Shown piece after piece: positions 21,801-30,316 of a stretch of 64,000 nucleotides of DNA. Made by a program: the position numbers and the translations under genes. Positions within the stretch are counted from its first letter, which is position 1; every line of letters starts with the position of its first letter. Source of the stretch: Amphiura filiformis (Eukaryota; Echinodermata; Ophiuroidea; Amphilepidida; Amphiuridae); contig NC_092631.1 in assembly GCF_039555335.1 (NCBI RefSeq), forward strand, positions 3,227,001-3,291,000, given 5' to 3'. The notes below the pieces were generated by a model. The model searched no databases. It saw nothing but the letters and a program-made list of their open reading frames with translations, and was not told the origin of the DNA.

Positions 21801-24269
21801 CATGCAACAGGTTTACTAATTTGACCTCAGATGACCCTGGTGACCCTGAAATGACCTTCCAAAAATTTGGCTTTAAATGTTGACTGTACCCACGAATTTC
21901 ATGCCTATCTGAAAGTTTTTACTAATTTGACCTCAGATGACCCCTGGTGGCCTCGAAATGACCTTCCAAAAATTTGGCTTTAAATGTTGACTGTACCCAC
22001 CTAGATTCATGCCGACCAACAGTTTTTACTAATTTGACCTCAGATGACCCCTGGTGACCTCCAAATGACCTTCCAAAAATTGGGCTTTAAATGTTGACCG
22101 TACCCACCAAGTTTCATGCCCAGACAACAGTTTTTACTCATTTGACCTCAGATGACCCCTAGTGACCTCGAAATGACCTTCCAAAAATTTGGCTTTAAAT
22201 GTTGACTGTACCCACCAAGTTTCATGCCCATACAACAGTTTTTACTAATTTGACCTCAGATGACCCCTGGTGACCTTGAAATGACCTTCCAAAAATTTGG
22301 CTTTAAATGTTGACTGTACCCACCAAGTTTCATGCCCGTACAACAGTTTTTACTAATTTGACCTCAGATGACCCCTGGTGACCTTGAAATGACCTTCCAA
22401 AAATTTGGCTTTAATTGTTGACTGTACCCACCAACCTTTCATGCCCATATGGCAGTTTTTACTAATTTGACCTCAGATGACCCCTGGTGACCTCCAAATG
22501 ACCTGCCAAAAATTTGGCTTCAAATGTTGACTGTACCAATCAAGTTTCATGCCCATACAACAGTTTTTACTAATTTGACCTCAGATGACCCCTAGTGACC
22601 TTGAAATGACCTTCCAAAAATTTGGCTTTAATGTTGACTGTACCAACCAAGTTTCATGCCCATACGACAGTTTTTACTAATTTGACCTCAGATGACCCCT
22701 ACATGACCTCAGTGACCTTGACGCACTAACCAATACAAACCGGTTCTGTCTCGGGTCAAGATGCACCCACCCACCAAGTTTGAGGAACGTGCGACTCATA
22801 GTCTCCGAGAAAATAGGCGGAAGGCAAACTTTAACCAAAACTTTAACCAAATTTGTCACATACACACACACACACACACCCCCACACATACATACGCAAA
22901 AGTGATAGTCTCCTGCCTTATCAGGCGAGACAAAAAACAATGTCTAGGATCCACAACATGCTCTTCTACACATTTCTTTAATCCCAATACAGTTGTACAT
23001 TCATTGAATGACCTTTGACAATTTGGGCACAAAAACTCATACTCTGCAACTTGAGGTCAAATTTTGCACTATGATTGTTTAATTGAGGTTATTGAACTAG
23101 AGTCCAACCTCTTTTATCCGGACATGGTGGGAGCATTGTCCGGATAAGTGAAAAATCCGGATAAGTGAATTACATGTAATTCTGCATTGACTGGCCAAGT
23201 ACTGAAATTGGGACAACAAAAATTGTTTCAACATGGGGAACACTAATAGATGGCATTTGGGTACTTTATGCAACATAGAAATGTCATTCTAGACATTCAG
23301 AGCATGGAATTAAGGTGTCAAATTATCAAAAACATGTTTTCCAGTGAAGATTTCAAAGCCGGATAACAGAGAGATCCGGATAAAAGAGGTCCAGATAAGA
23401 GAGGTTGGACTGTATGCCATTGGGATGAGGCCATTGTGACCCATATAGTGTTACATGCAGTGAACACACCTACTGTACATCATACATTATAGTATTGCTT
23501 TCATAATTTTGTACCGTACTTGCGAGTGATTTGAGCCTTTGATTGCATTTAAATTTGATTTTAACTTACCAAGATACACAGAAACTTCACTCCGTTTGAT
23601 AAAATCATCAATATAAGTAGTACCTAAAGTGATCATAGTGGTAGACCCGATACCGATAAGAACCTGGGCTGTGAAGAAAAACAACAGACTATGCCATATA
23701 GGGTTGGCCTTAAGGCAGTCTAAGTCCTCATAAGTTTGATTATAACTAGACGCAGTCAAGTTGCAGGTCGGCAAAATATCTTGCGAGTCTGAGAACACTG
23801 CATGATAATGTCCACCAATAAAATGTGGGATTGCGAATATCAGCGAGCCTAACGACATCAACCATGCGCTGTACGCAATCCATTTTGGCCGATGTGATCC
23901 TTGTTTTCCTCCGTAATAACTACTGAAAACGACCACTAAAGTCCCGATGTCGTAACAGCTGATTACGAGTCCACTCAGCGAGCTGCTTAAACGGAATCGC
24001 CGTTCTATACTCGTGATGACGCTACTCGTATAACCAAGAGTTAGCTGACTTTGTGCGATAGACAGTAAGCCTGAAAACAACACAAAGAATTTGGCATTTG
24101 CAAGACGCTGGAGCCACTTTGGACGCCATGCTCCGTATCCGCATAGAGGGCGCCCGTTGATGCTGGATAGTGAATTGGACATTGTTAAACCCATGCTAGA
24201 ATCTGTTGAGGAATTGGTTCCGCTACTACTAGATTCATTGGTCAAAGCTCTCCAACGTGTATCAGCCAT
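6492..24269 (-). CDS. SLCO4A1: Organic anion transporting polypeptide (OATP, SLCO4-like), nine exons, complete
   Basis: Twelve-helix plasma-membrane transporter of the OATP family, which carries amphipathic organic anions (bile acids, steroid conjugates, thyroid hormones in vertebrates) without sodium. Coding exons read from GT-AG junctions on the minus strand: 24269-23570, 18876-18724, 17362-17192, 13897-13733, 11999-11801, 10319-10136, 8812-8634, 8142-8078, 6820-6492. They join in phase to 714 codons, close to the family's usual ~700. The ATG at 24269 has A at -3 and G at +4 and is the first ATG in its open frame. Seen: CGYGAWRPKWLQ before TM1, TSIERRF, the OATP signature WVGAWW at residues 278-283, and ten cysteines at 481-554 forming the Kazal-like extracellular loop (EPVCGSNG, YFSPCHAGC), then RPFAIGMQFV and a C-terminal helix region. 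N-glycosylation sites lie in the NLTASSYNQT stretch. Closest by memory to SLCO4A1; SLCO4C1 is the alternative. UTR limits are not visible. Confidence 0.93.
6986..7110. mobile_element. TTAA-type MITE, truncated copy, OATP intron 8
   Basis: TTAA at 6982-6985 followed by AGGCCCGTTCAACAATTTGC, matching the left end of the complete element at 12379. The right end is missing. Confidence 0.6.
7111..8077. other. OATP intron 8, non-coding
   Basis: Contains a degenerate pair CAGTGTTGTCA / TGGCAACACTG at 7395-7527 around repeated TTTCCTGAAA motifs. Nothing else recognised. Confidence 0.5.
8078..8142 (-). CDS. SLCO4A1: OATP exon 8 (short exon, TM10-11 linker)
   Basis: Only 65 bases. Encodes CVNPEQRPFAIGMQFVILRL, matching the conserved R-x-F-A-x-G-x-Q motif of OATPs. 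Donor TTAG|GTAAGT. Confidence 0.91.
8634..8812 (-). CDS. SLCO4A1: OATP exon 7 (Kazal-like loop end, TM10)
   Basis: Encodes NFTDCSCIAAY (with an N-glycosylation site), the last two loop cysteines at 550 and 554, then a very hydrophobic helix WFMVVLIIIVIS and TATIQMPGITVILR. Donor TTAAG|GTGAGT. Confidence 0.92.
8934..9200. mobile_element. TIR element, TA target (OATP intron 6)
   Basis: Inverted ends TGTGACCTGCTACCACAAAA and TTTCGTGGTAGCAGGTCACA with TA on both sides (8932-8933, 9201-9202). Abuts the next element. Confidence 0.8.
9208..9744. mobile_element. Palindromic TIR element (OATP intron 6)
   Basis: Ends ATAAACTGAGCTCAAAAAGA and TCTTTTTGAGCTCAGTTTAT, continuing inward through AACTTATAATTTTT / AAAAATTATAAGTT. 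Internal arms repeat CAGCAAAATGCACTGACATG in inverted form. Confidence 0.8.
9941..9991. repeat. GGCTATTCC palindromic MITE, copy 4 (fragment)
   Basis: Only the right 50 bases: AGGTCATGTCTTC through CACCTGGAATAGCCC. Confidence 0.6.
10136..10319 (-). CDS. SLCO4A1: OATP exon 6 (Kazal-like loop, first part)
   Basis: Six cysteines at residues 481, 485, 487, 496, 507 and 511, with EPVCGSNGIAYFSPCHAGC. This is the Kazal-like fold of OATP extracellular loop 5. Donor AATAT|GTAAGT. Confidence 0.93.
10494..10737. mobile_element. Palindromic TIR element (OATP intron 5)
   Basis: Ends AACTGCCGTAAAAACTTGAT and ATCGAGTTTTTACAGTAGT; inner GTTAGCATA / TATGCTAAC pair. Located just beyond OATP exon 6. Confidence 0.7.
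10832..11184. mobile_element. TIR element with central palindrome (OATP intron 5)
   Basis: Ends ATTAAAGCCATAATGTACC and CGTATATTATGGCTTTAAA. The centre holds CATAATTCATGAATTATG near 11000. A diverged relative lies at 14782-14990. Confidence 0.65.
11294..11437. repeat. Inverted repeat (OATP intron 5)
   Basis: Arms GTTTGATTGGAATTCATACT and AGTATGAATTGCAATCAAAC, extended by ATCAAATCCAT / ATGGATTTGAT, around a 60-base loop. Confidence 0.7.
11500..11789. mobile_element. TIR element next to the OATP exon 5 donor
   Basis: Ends AGAAGATATCTTACACTTCC and GGGAAAGGTAAGATATCTTC. The right end stops about 11 bases from the splice donor of OATP exon 5. Confidence 0.7.
11801..11999 (-). CDS. SLCO4A1: OATP exon 5 (TM8-9 region)
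   Basis: Encodes TLIPAGAIGVVLGGALLKK and LAGVSTSYYA before the large extracellular loop. Donor GCCAG|GTAGGT. A terminal-inverted-repeat element ends about 11 bases into the intron. Confidence 0.92.
12379..12749. mobile_element. piggyBac-like MITE, TTAA-flanked (OATP intron 4)
   Basis: TTAA at 12375-12378 and 12750-12753; ends AGGCCCATTCAGTGATTTGC and CTGGGATCACTGAATGGGTCT. A truncated relative is at 6986. Confidence 0.75.
12873..13050. repeat. GGCTATTCC palindromic MITE, copy 5
   Basis: Ends GGGCAATTCAATTTGAAATC and AATTTCAACTGGAATAGCC. Its right edge is part of the duplicated segment that follows. Confidence 0.75.
13037..13603. repeat. Tandem duplication, second copy split by a LINE 3' tail
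   Basis: Copy 1 at 13037-13163, starting TTTCAACTGGAATAGCCTAT and running to GGTTAATAGTA. Copy 2 at 13164-13239 and 13553-13603, nearly identical, interrupted by 13240-13552. ACATT is repeated at the insertion edges. Confidence 0.8.
13240..13552 (+). mobile_element. LINE-like 3' end with GATT tail
   Basis: AT-rich non-coding sequence ending AATAAAAGATTGATTGATTGA, the microsatellite tail common on CR1/RTE-type LINE 3' ends, with a 5-bp ACATT target repeat. GATTGATTGATTGGTTGACT at 3661 may be another such tail. Confidence 0.6.
13733..13897 (-). CDS. SLCO4A1: OATP exon 4 (TM7-8 region)
   Basis: Encodes LPRAVFSLLTNPTYVF and VPKFIESQFSISASNADLL, typical of OATPs. The acceptor polypyrimidine tract is a run of about 15 T immediately before CAG. 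Donor ACAG|GTGAGC. Confidence 0.92.
13898..16533. other. OATP intron 3, mostly unclassified
   Basis: Holds a GGGGAGTGCTCAGTACTTAT-type repeat at about 14119-14230 (relatives at 33398 and 39021), a diverged relative of the 10832 element at 14782-14990, and an inverted pair AACCCTGTTTTAC / GTAAAACAGGGTG at 15225-15484. No exon was seen. Confidence 0.55.
16534..17012. mobile_element. PIF/Harbinger-like element, TTA-flanked, uninterrupted copy
   Basis: TTA at 16531-16533 and 17013-17015. Inverted ends GGGGTGGTGCAATAATTATG and CATAATTATTGCACCACCCC. The interior is built of GGCAAAGATTTTTGGCACGT / AAAGGGGGG modules on both sides of a non-G core. The 3-bp TTA target and GGG start are Harbinger traits. 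It lies in OATP intron 3, about 170 bases from exon 3. Confidence 0.8.
17192..17362 (-). CDS. SLCO4A1: OATP exon 3 (TM6 end and central cytoplasmic loop)
   Basis: Encodes GFFISCAMLAVFAAPILGFP followed by a charged loop with KRKTRIGG and an acidic DGDDEDE run. Donor AAAAA|GTAAGT. The loop is the usual variable region before TM7. Confidence 0.9.
17363..18723. other. OATP intron 2
   Basis: AT-rich with a CCCCCCCACACACACACA run at 18573-18592. No further structure recognised. Confidence 0.6.
18724..18876 (-). CDS. SLCO4A1: OATP exon 2 (family signature)
   Basis: Acceptor AATTTCCAG, donor CTAG|GTAGGTAG. Encodes AIFYCMPVVGPALGF through SPQWVGAWWL, the diagnostic OATP motif at the end of TM6. A second GTAG four bases downstream could act as an alternative donor but would shift the frame. 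Confidence 0.93.
19206..21259. mobile_element. 2.05-kb TIR element, TA target (OATP intron 1)
   Basis: TA at 19204-19205 and 21260-21261. Ends GTAGGGGAGATTGGGGTTAG and AACCCAATCTCCCCTAC are inverted repeats. The motif GTTTCAACTAACCC (either strand) recurs at 19223, 19396, 19437, 19776, 19799 and 21215. No transposase frame, so non-autonomous. Confidence 0.8.
21672..22934. mobile_element. TGACCT satellite-bearing repeat unit (OATP intron 1)
   Basis: Bounded by AAGTCTCGCCTG near 21690 and CAGGCGAGAC at 22922, an inverted pair. Contains the 108-bp tandem array, a conserved 3' block with ACCCACCCACCAAGTTTGAG, and a CA run. A relative is at 27862. Confidence 0.65.
21800..22715. repeat. 108-bp tandem repeat, about nine units
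   Basis: Each unit starts TTTTTACTAATTTGACCTCA, continues GATGACCCCTGGTGACC and AATGACCTTCC, then AAATGTTGACTGTACCCACC and a TTTCATGCCCAT segment. Array starts are about 108 bases apart (21810 to 22673). Confidence 0.9.
22975..23450 (+). repeat. Dispersed repeat, interrupted copy
   Basis: Matches 1-178 on both sides of the 23100-23412 insertion. Confidence 0.8.
23100..23412. mobile_element. pogo/Tigger-like MITE, TA target
   Basis: TA at 23098-23099 and 23413-23414, with the empty site (GAACTATGCC) at about 137-146. Ends GAGTCCAACCTCTTTTATCC and AGATAAGAGAGGTTGGACTG. ATCCGGATAA-type words recur inside. TA targets and CAGTC-type ends are typical of pogo-group mariner elements. Confidence 0.85.
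23570..24269 (-). CDS. SLCO4A1: OATP exon 1 (start codon, N-terminus, TM1-4 region)
   Basis: Encodes residues 1-233 and one base of codon 234. Ser/Thr/Asn-rich cytoplasmic start, then CGYGAWRPKW and hydrophobic segments to IKRSEVSVYL. Donor reads TTG|GTAAGT. A stop-free extension upstream of the ATG contains no other ATG, so this start is secure if no 5' coding exon exists. Confidence 0.92.
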
Positions 24270-24383
24270 ATTTTGACAACGAGTTCTTGTCAAGATCTGG
24301 TCACCTCCACCATATATTTGTGCTGATTTTTCATGCGCATTGATCTCACTTCTTTTCAACAAGATAGGGGTGGTCTGTAGCAA

Positions 24384-24859
24384 ATCATTGTTGTTGGTTT
24401 TCTATGGTGCATTCACTATACCTGTATCAAAGTAAAAACGCAAAATACACCATTAACATAGTAACAAAGCCAAATAAGATCAACATATTTTTGGTGATAC
24501 CAAGACATATTAAAGACCCTGTTTTTATCATCTGCTTTTGAAGTACACCCACAGAATTAGAGAAGGAGAACCGGGACTCCCTATACCGACACATACAATT
24601 GCAAAGTACATATGTAGTAGGCATGTCCACTAAAAATTGAAGTACTTTTTAATTGATTCAGACTTATTGGCTGGGAATTGATGAAAGAAACATTTTGTTG
24701 TTTTTAAATAATCTTAATCGGACATTTCATTCCAGAGATATGGCCTTTTGAGTGTCACAGTTTTATATAGGGTTGCTAGAACATGTTAAAAGTTTAAGTC
24801 CAAAAGGAATACTAACAGAAAGTGCAATTTTAAGGTGCTTTTCTTAATGTATGTATTAA
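24384..24859. other. Upstream flank of the OATP gene
   Basis: Probable promoter or 5' UTR area; no TATA box or other element could be assigned. Confidence 0.3.
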
Positions 24860-25198
24860 AAGGGCATTTCGGGATCCACAGCCTCATCCCCCCACTTTTC
24901 TCAAAAAAAGTTGAGATTTTTATATCACTGGAAACCTCTGGCTACATAATGTTTATGTACAAATATTTCTTGCAGATTAATTCGTTTATCAAAGATATCA
25001 TGAAATTTGAATTTCGTTCTAGTGCACCAGAACGAAATTACAACGCATTGTCTATGGAGCAGTGTAATACACATAATCATGCATAACTTCATGAACGCAT
25101 AAAATCGGAATCAACTGAAATTTTGGGAATAGGTTTTTTCGTGGATATCTAATGAAAAATGACATAAATAGAGGATGCTAGGATCACGAAATACTCCT
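24860..25198. mobile_element. piggyBac-like MITE, TTAA-flanked, copy B
   Basis: TTAA at 24856-24859 and 25199-25202; inverted orientation relative to copy A, with the same central TTCTAGTGCACCAGAA palindrome. Lies about 590 bases upstream of the OATP start codon. Confidence 0.85.
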
Positions 25199-25265
25199 TT
25201 AACTAGCGTTATCTGGAACATTATATTTGCTATACCAACATGAAATAAGATCATCCTGAAAATTT

Positions 25266-25613
25266 AAGGGGTACTACACCTGGCCAATTTTGTGCCTATT
25301 TTTGCATTTTTCTCAAAAATTATAGCACATTGGTGACAAGTAAGATATGTATATTATAGGGGCAAGGACTACAACTACTGTACTAAAAATTTAGCAACTC
25401 AAAGCACGTAGTTATTGATTTATTGATCAAATATTGGTTTTCCCTCATTTTTGACTGTAACTCCACAACAGTGGTCTGTGCTGAAATAAAATTTCCAGTG
25501 CCGTAGCTGTAGTCCTTGCCCCTATAATATACATATCTTACTTGTCCCCAATGCGCTTATAATTTTGAGAAAAATGCAAAAATAGGCACAAAATTGGCAG
25601 GTGTAATACCCTT
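25266..25613. mobile_element. Long-TIR element
   Basis: Arms of more than 100 bases: AAGGGGTACTACACCTGGCC, ATTTTGTGCCTATTTTTGC on the left and the inverse on the right (GTGTAATACCCTT). A related single end occurs near 58706 in PABP intron 1. Confidence 0.8.
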
Positions 25614-26459
25614 GCTTATTTTGTTGACATACAACCAGGGCCATTCCTAGGGATTTTGCATCTTTTTTGTGTTCTCAAGTGGGTTTTATCATGTTTATAT
25701 TTACTCGAGAACTCTAGCTTTGAATTTGTACACGATAGTTATGCATTCAATGCTAGAGTACGTTGCTATCGTTTTCGGTCGGACAGCAGTGCAATTTTTT
25801 GCACCGGTGGTTATTTATTCTGTTAATGTTGAAATTTGGATGAGTTATTTCGATGAGTCTGTATCTTTTGAGCAAGATTTGCCGATTTTGGACAGTCTAA
25901 AATTTTGCTGAAGTGTAATTTTAGCAACATTTTTGATGCGATCGCCTGTCGTGATCAGCTATGTTTACTTCTGAACGTATGAACTTCCATTGCTTAAAAC
26001 ACGATGCCATGCTTCAGCGAATCAGACTATATTTTGAATGCAATGATCTCTAGCCTATACTTTGATTAGCTCTTAATCGGCGGGCCCTAGCATCGCAGAT
26101 TAATATTTATATATATTTTATTTCGAGAATTGTCTCATGCCATCTTCATGATCTTGCCAGAAGCATCACAAATTATTCATTCAAGTCCGATACGTTGTCT
26201 ATTTTCTTTAACATTAAGCACAATACTAATAGAGACCAGGCAGGTCAACTGTCTATGACACTTTTAATGTGGGTTTACTTTTTGGCGTACTGATAAAAGC
26301 CTAACAATTTCCGCCGATTACGAGCTGATCAAACTGTAGAATCAGGTCCCCCACTGTAAAAATCGCACCAGCCAAATAAAAATTTGCACGCTTCAGAGCC
26401 TGAAAAAAAGACCCCGCGAACCAGAAATTGACACGCGTATGGGCGCTGCCATAGAATGC
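25614..26459. other. Non-coding, unclassified
   Basis: No open frame with protein-like composition and no obvious inverted repeat. Confidence 0.4.
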
Positions 26460-27730
26460 TAACGGGTGCTAACAGCAACGCGGGGGGTCGCTGGGGTGCT
26501 TACGAACACTGACAGTGGTGTACCGTGGCCGCCCCAACCCCGGGGGCTGAAGAAAATTAAATTTTGCCGCCCCTGGCCCTTCCTCAACAGCCCGAAAAGG
26601 TTGACCCAATTTTTTTCTCGGTCGTTTGAAAAAGTGAAGAGCAAAAAAAAAAAAAAAGCCAAAGCCCCCCCAAAATATGCGTATGACGAACGCGTCGCCA
26701 GCACAAGCGTCCAACACGATCAATAACGCGTATAGGGCGCATTCAACTTCAAGCGCGCCTACGCAGCCGGTAGTTCCTGGATACGCGATTACAATACAGT
26801 ACAGGGTCAATCATGTCAATGGCCGGGGATAGCGGGGACCTACCCGGGGATGTAATTTTGGAAACTGTTACAAACATGTTACAGTCTCGGCTTAGTCCCC
26901 GCAGGGCGGGGCACTATTTCTGTGTACATCCTGGGGTACATCCCCGGCCAAGTCCCCGCCCCTAGCCCCGGGCACCATGTTCGAAGTCCCCGCGAGTGTT
27001 TCCCCCGCATACGACCTGGCACAGGTTGTGAGTACTCTTCTATTACGTCCCGGGTACACTCCCGGTGTAGATCCCGGCCTGTTTGAGAGGCATTACATCC
27101 CCGTACACTCTAGTGGGGATTATGCACTTTCACTTTCCCACGCGTTTGAACGGGAATTGGATTGCGTACTTTTTCGATGTCTAGTGAACAAATTTCTTCA
27201 ATATTTTGAGAAAATGATGTCAAATTTTCTATTCTATATTGTTTGGTAATGTCTTTTGCCAATAGTAGGCCTATGTTTAAAGTCGTAATTTTGTGTTTTT
27301 GATCGCAAAGATCGGATATTTTCGTTCCTGATTCGAATTCTGAACCCTTCGTAAGGGTGCCGATTTCGGCAGAACTTTGACGATAATTGTGCCTTTTTGG
27401 ACACTAAAATGCATTCGATCCTTAATTTTGTTTCAACCGAGTCTTAAATTAGCAAGCACAATAAGGTTGGTACCACTTTTATATACATTGATGAAATTTT
27501 AAAGATTTTTTTTCAAGTTTCTAACCGGCGCAAATCGTGAATTCCCATTTGTTGACATCCAAAATGGCGTAAGCCAGTCCTTAATATATATAGGTACGGC
27601 GTATATAGGACTGGCAAGCGAGTCTAGTACACTCCCCCACTACGTCCCCGCACTGCTGGGACACATTGAGCTGTTACATCCCCGGCCAAGTCCCGGCTCG
27701 GACCACGCTATTGCCAGGCCCCTGGGGGGC
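26460..27730. other. GC- and CpG-rich unclassified region
   Basis: Clearly richer in G+C than its surroundings. CCCCGGCCAAGTCCC and TACATCCCCGG words recur (26823-27140, 27640-27690), partly inverted (CCGGGGATGTA at 26850). Contains a hairpin GCCAGTCCTTAATATATA / TATATAGGACTGGC at 27572-27615. Frames here look random. It may be a mobile element fragment or a CpG-rich regulatory region. Confidence 0.4.
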
Positions 27731-28285
27731 CGGGACTACAATTGATTTGTGCATAACATACATGTACTTCTGAACTGAGTGTCATGGCCCTGGTAGAATG
27801 TGAAGCTATCGGTGAGCAAATTCTTGGCTAGACTTCTCGAGCAAGCCCTAGAAGTAACTAGAGCGGTTCTCGACTTGCGCGGTTCTCGACGCAAAGCGTC
27901 GGCCACAATGCCTCCACCTTGAGGCATATCATTTTAACCAGTGATGACCTCTGGGTGACCTTGGATGACCCTGGAATGATCTTCCAAAAATTTGACTCTA
28001 AATGTTGACTGTACCCACCAAGTTTCATGCCCATATGACAGTTTTTAGTAACTTGACCTCAGATGACCCCAAAATGACCTTCCAAAATTTTGGCTCTAAA
28101 TGTTGACTGTACTCACCCAGTTTCATGTCCATACGGCAGTTTTTGCTAATTTGACCTCAGATGACCCCTGCATGACCTCAGGTGACCTTGACCCACTGAC
28201 CAATACAAACTTGTTCTGTCTAGGGTCAAGATGCACCCACCCACCAAGTTTGAGGAACGTGTGACCCTAGGCTAGTCTCCGAGAA

Positions 28286-28690
28286 AATGGTATTTTGCTT
28301 ATTACGCATAAATTATGCAAATTAGGTACTTAATTACCATATTTTGTGCTGAAAATCTAATCAGGTCAAGAACCTCTTGCCCTGCTACTCCCCACCAAGT
28401 TACGTCACTGTAACCCATACGGATCTCCAGATAATCTGTTCACAAGGTTTTTTGGCTTGATACGCATCAAATACGCATAAATTATGCAAATTAGGTACTT
28501 AATTAGCATATATTGCACTGAAAATCTAATCCGGTCGAGAACATCTGGCCACGCTACTTCCCACCAAGTTACGTCACTGTACCCCATACGGATCTCCAGA
28601 TAATCTGTTCACAAGGTATTTTGCTTATTACGCATATTACGCATAAATTATGCAAATTAGGTACTTAATTACCATATTTTGCGACGAAAA
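28286..28690. repeat. Tandem repeat, period about 170 bp, 2.5 units
   Basis: Units share ACGCATAAATTATGCAAATT, TTAGGTACTTAATTA, ACCAAGTTACGTCACTGTA and CGGATCTCCAGATAATCTGT. TTACGTCA resembles a CRE half. Confidence 0.8.
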
Positions 28691-28792
28691 TCTCCTATAA
28701 TTTGAAGACCCCCAATAACCATCCCTCCACCAACTTGCATCACTGTACGTCTTACCAGTTCTGAGAAATTGCACTCGCAAGCTCGGACGGAC

Positions 28793-28796
<4 letters not shown>

Positions 28797-28832
<36 letters not shown>

Positions 28833-28834
28833 GG
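28797..28834. repeat. CAGA microsatellite
   Basis: About nine CAGA units flanked by GGACGGACAGAG and CGGACAACC; the typical tail of this repeat class. Confidence 0.9.
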
Positions 28835-29262
28835 ACAACCAGGAAACATAATACCTCCGGTGGAGGCATAAAAAACGGATATGGCCAGAGGGCAAAATGT
28901 CCCAGAGTCTCCAGAGACATGCTGAAAAGAAAACAACACTTGAACAAGTGAAACTAGAAAATTATCCTCACCCTGCATGCTGACTCTATAAGTAAAAGAC
29001 TCCGTTACACGCCTTGAATTTATATAAAAATATTAAAACTTACATGCAGCTATCGTTGTATTTAAATCCCGGATTTAGATTCAAGTTTAGTTTTTCCTAC
29101 CCCTATTTGCAGCCCTCCGATCGCGATCATACACTGTGCCTGACAACCAATTTTAACCCATCGAGTTATCATTAACGTGTTGCCACTTACCTCATTTTGC
29201 GGCACAATACACATTTTTGCCACAATATGGGTATGGCTTGCCGTATGTGTGCTTTCATTTAA

Positions 29263-29451
29263 AAGGGCATTTCGTGATCCACAGCATCATCCCCACTTTT
29301 CTCTCAGGACTTTTCTCAAAAAAGTTGAGATTTTTATATCACTGGAAACCTCTGGCTACACAATGTTTATGTACAAAAATTTCTTGCAGATTAATTCGTT
29401 TAGCAAAGATATCGTGAAATTTGAATTTCGTTCTGGTATACCAGAACGAAA
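29263..29451. mobile_element. piggyBac-like MITE, copy C (truncated)
   Basis: TTAA at 29259-29262, then AAGGGCATTTCGTGATCC. Ends at the central palindrome (TTCTGGTATACCAGAACG); the second half is missing. Confidence 0.75.
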
Positions 29452-29599
29452 TGGGATTTTCTCAATTTTGCAAGCGATTGGGGGAACGTGATCACAATAA
29501 TTATTTTGTTTCTGGATTTCTGTTGAGGAGTTGGAGGAGTTTCAACCACTGAGATGATAGATAAAGATAAAATACAACCCGGGAATACAACTAGCTGAA

Positions 29600-29760
29600 A
29601 AATCATAGGCGTATAACAACACAGATTCTATGAATTTTGTCAATGCTAAATAAATATACTCAATTCCAAACTAACAACGAAACGAATTGAATTGAGTTTT
29701 TTTTAGCTGGCCACCCGTTGCAAAGGTGGCTTAAAAATACCAGAAAGATAAGGCAAAGTA
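29600..29760. repeat. Partial copy of the 31.7-kb foldback arm
   Basis: Shares CACAGATTCTATGAATTTTG and AGCTGGCCACCCGTTGCAAA with 31985-32140. The remainder to 30300 is unclassified. Confidence 0.6.
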
Positions 29761-30316
29761 AACTTATGTGGCTGGTTTGTTACTAGTAGATTTCGTTATT
29801 ACTGACTTTTGGTTTCGGATGACCTTTGTTTGATAACTAGTGTTTGATATTAATTTATTATTTTAATATGATGGATCAGGTCTTGCGCCATGAATTGAGG
29901 GTAAAACATGTTTATGCTCAAAATTAGCAAAATAACCATGCTTTCACACAAAATTGATTGTAATTCATCTCACAAACCTCCAAAACCATGAGGCTGGAAG
30001 TGTACAGAAGACAATTGTGTAACTTGTAGGCTGATTTACAGGGTGCTGCAGATATCATAGAATTTGGAAAAGTTAAATTTTGGTTCAAAAAGTACGAAAT
30101 GTTGTTCTTCTCTTATTTACCACCATAAAAACCGTTAAAAGCTTGTTATATAATGTGCTAAGAACATGCAGGCTTTCACAAAAAGCAAAATTGTAATAAT
30201 GAGTTGAAAGAAAGACTGAATGAACAGTTTGAACCCAAAGTGTTACAATTAAACATGACAACAAATAAATACAATTCCCGACCGGTAAACAGCCACTTGA
30301 AAAAAAAGCAAGGGAA

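Larger units (their letters stand above)
27862..28876. mobile_element. Second TGACCT-type composite repeat
   Basis: Bounded by ATGCCTCCACC at 27908 and GGTGGAGGCAT at 28859. Contains about three TGACCT units, the same ACCCACCCACCAAGTTTGAG block as the 21.7-kb copy, a second satellite at 28286-28690, and a CAGA microsatellite. Confidence 0.65.

Noticed and set aside
21800..22715. Regular direct repeats resembling a CRISPR array
   Set aside because: Units are 108 bp with similar spacers, no unique spacers or cas genes, and the sequence is in an animal gene intron.
26459..26810. Overlapping frames on both strands with a lysine run
   Set aside because: All arise from GC-rich repeat sequence and a poly(A) tract; composition is not protein-like.
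26977..27249. 90-codon plus-strand frame
   Set aside because: Lies in the repeated CCCCGG region, has no domain-like features and no splice context.
28637..28978. Cys/Leu/Ser-repeat frame on the minus strand
   Set aside because: Translation of the CAGA microsatellite.
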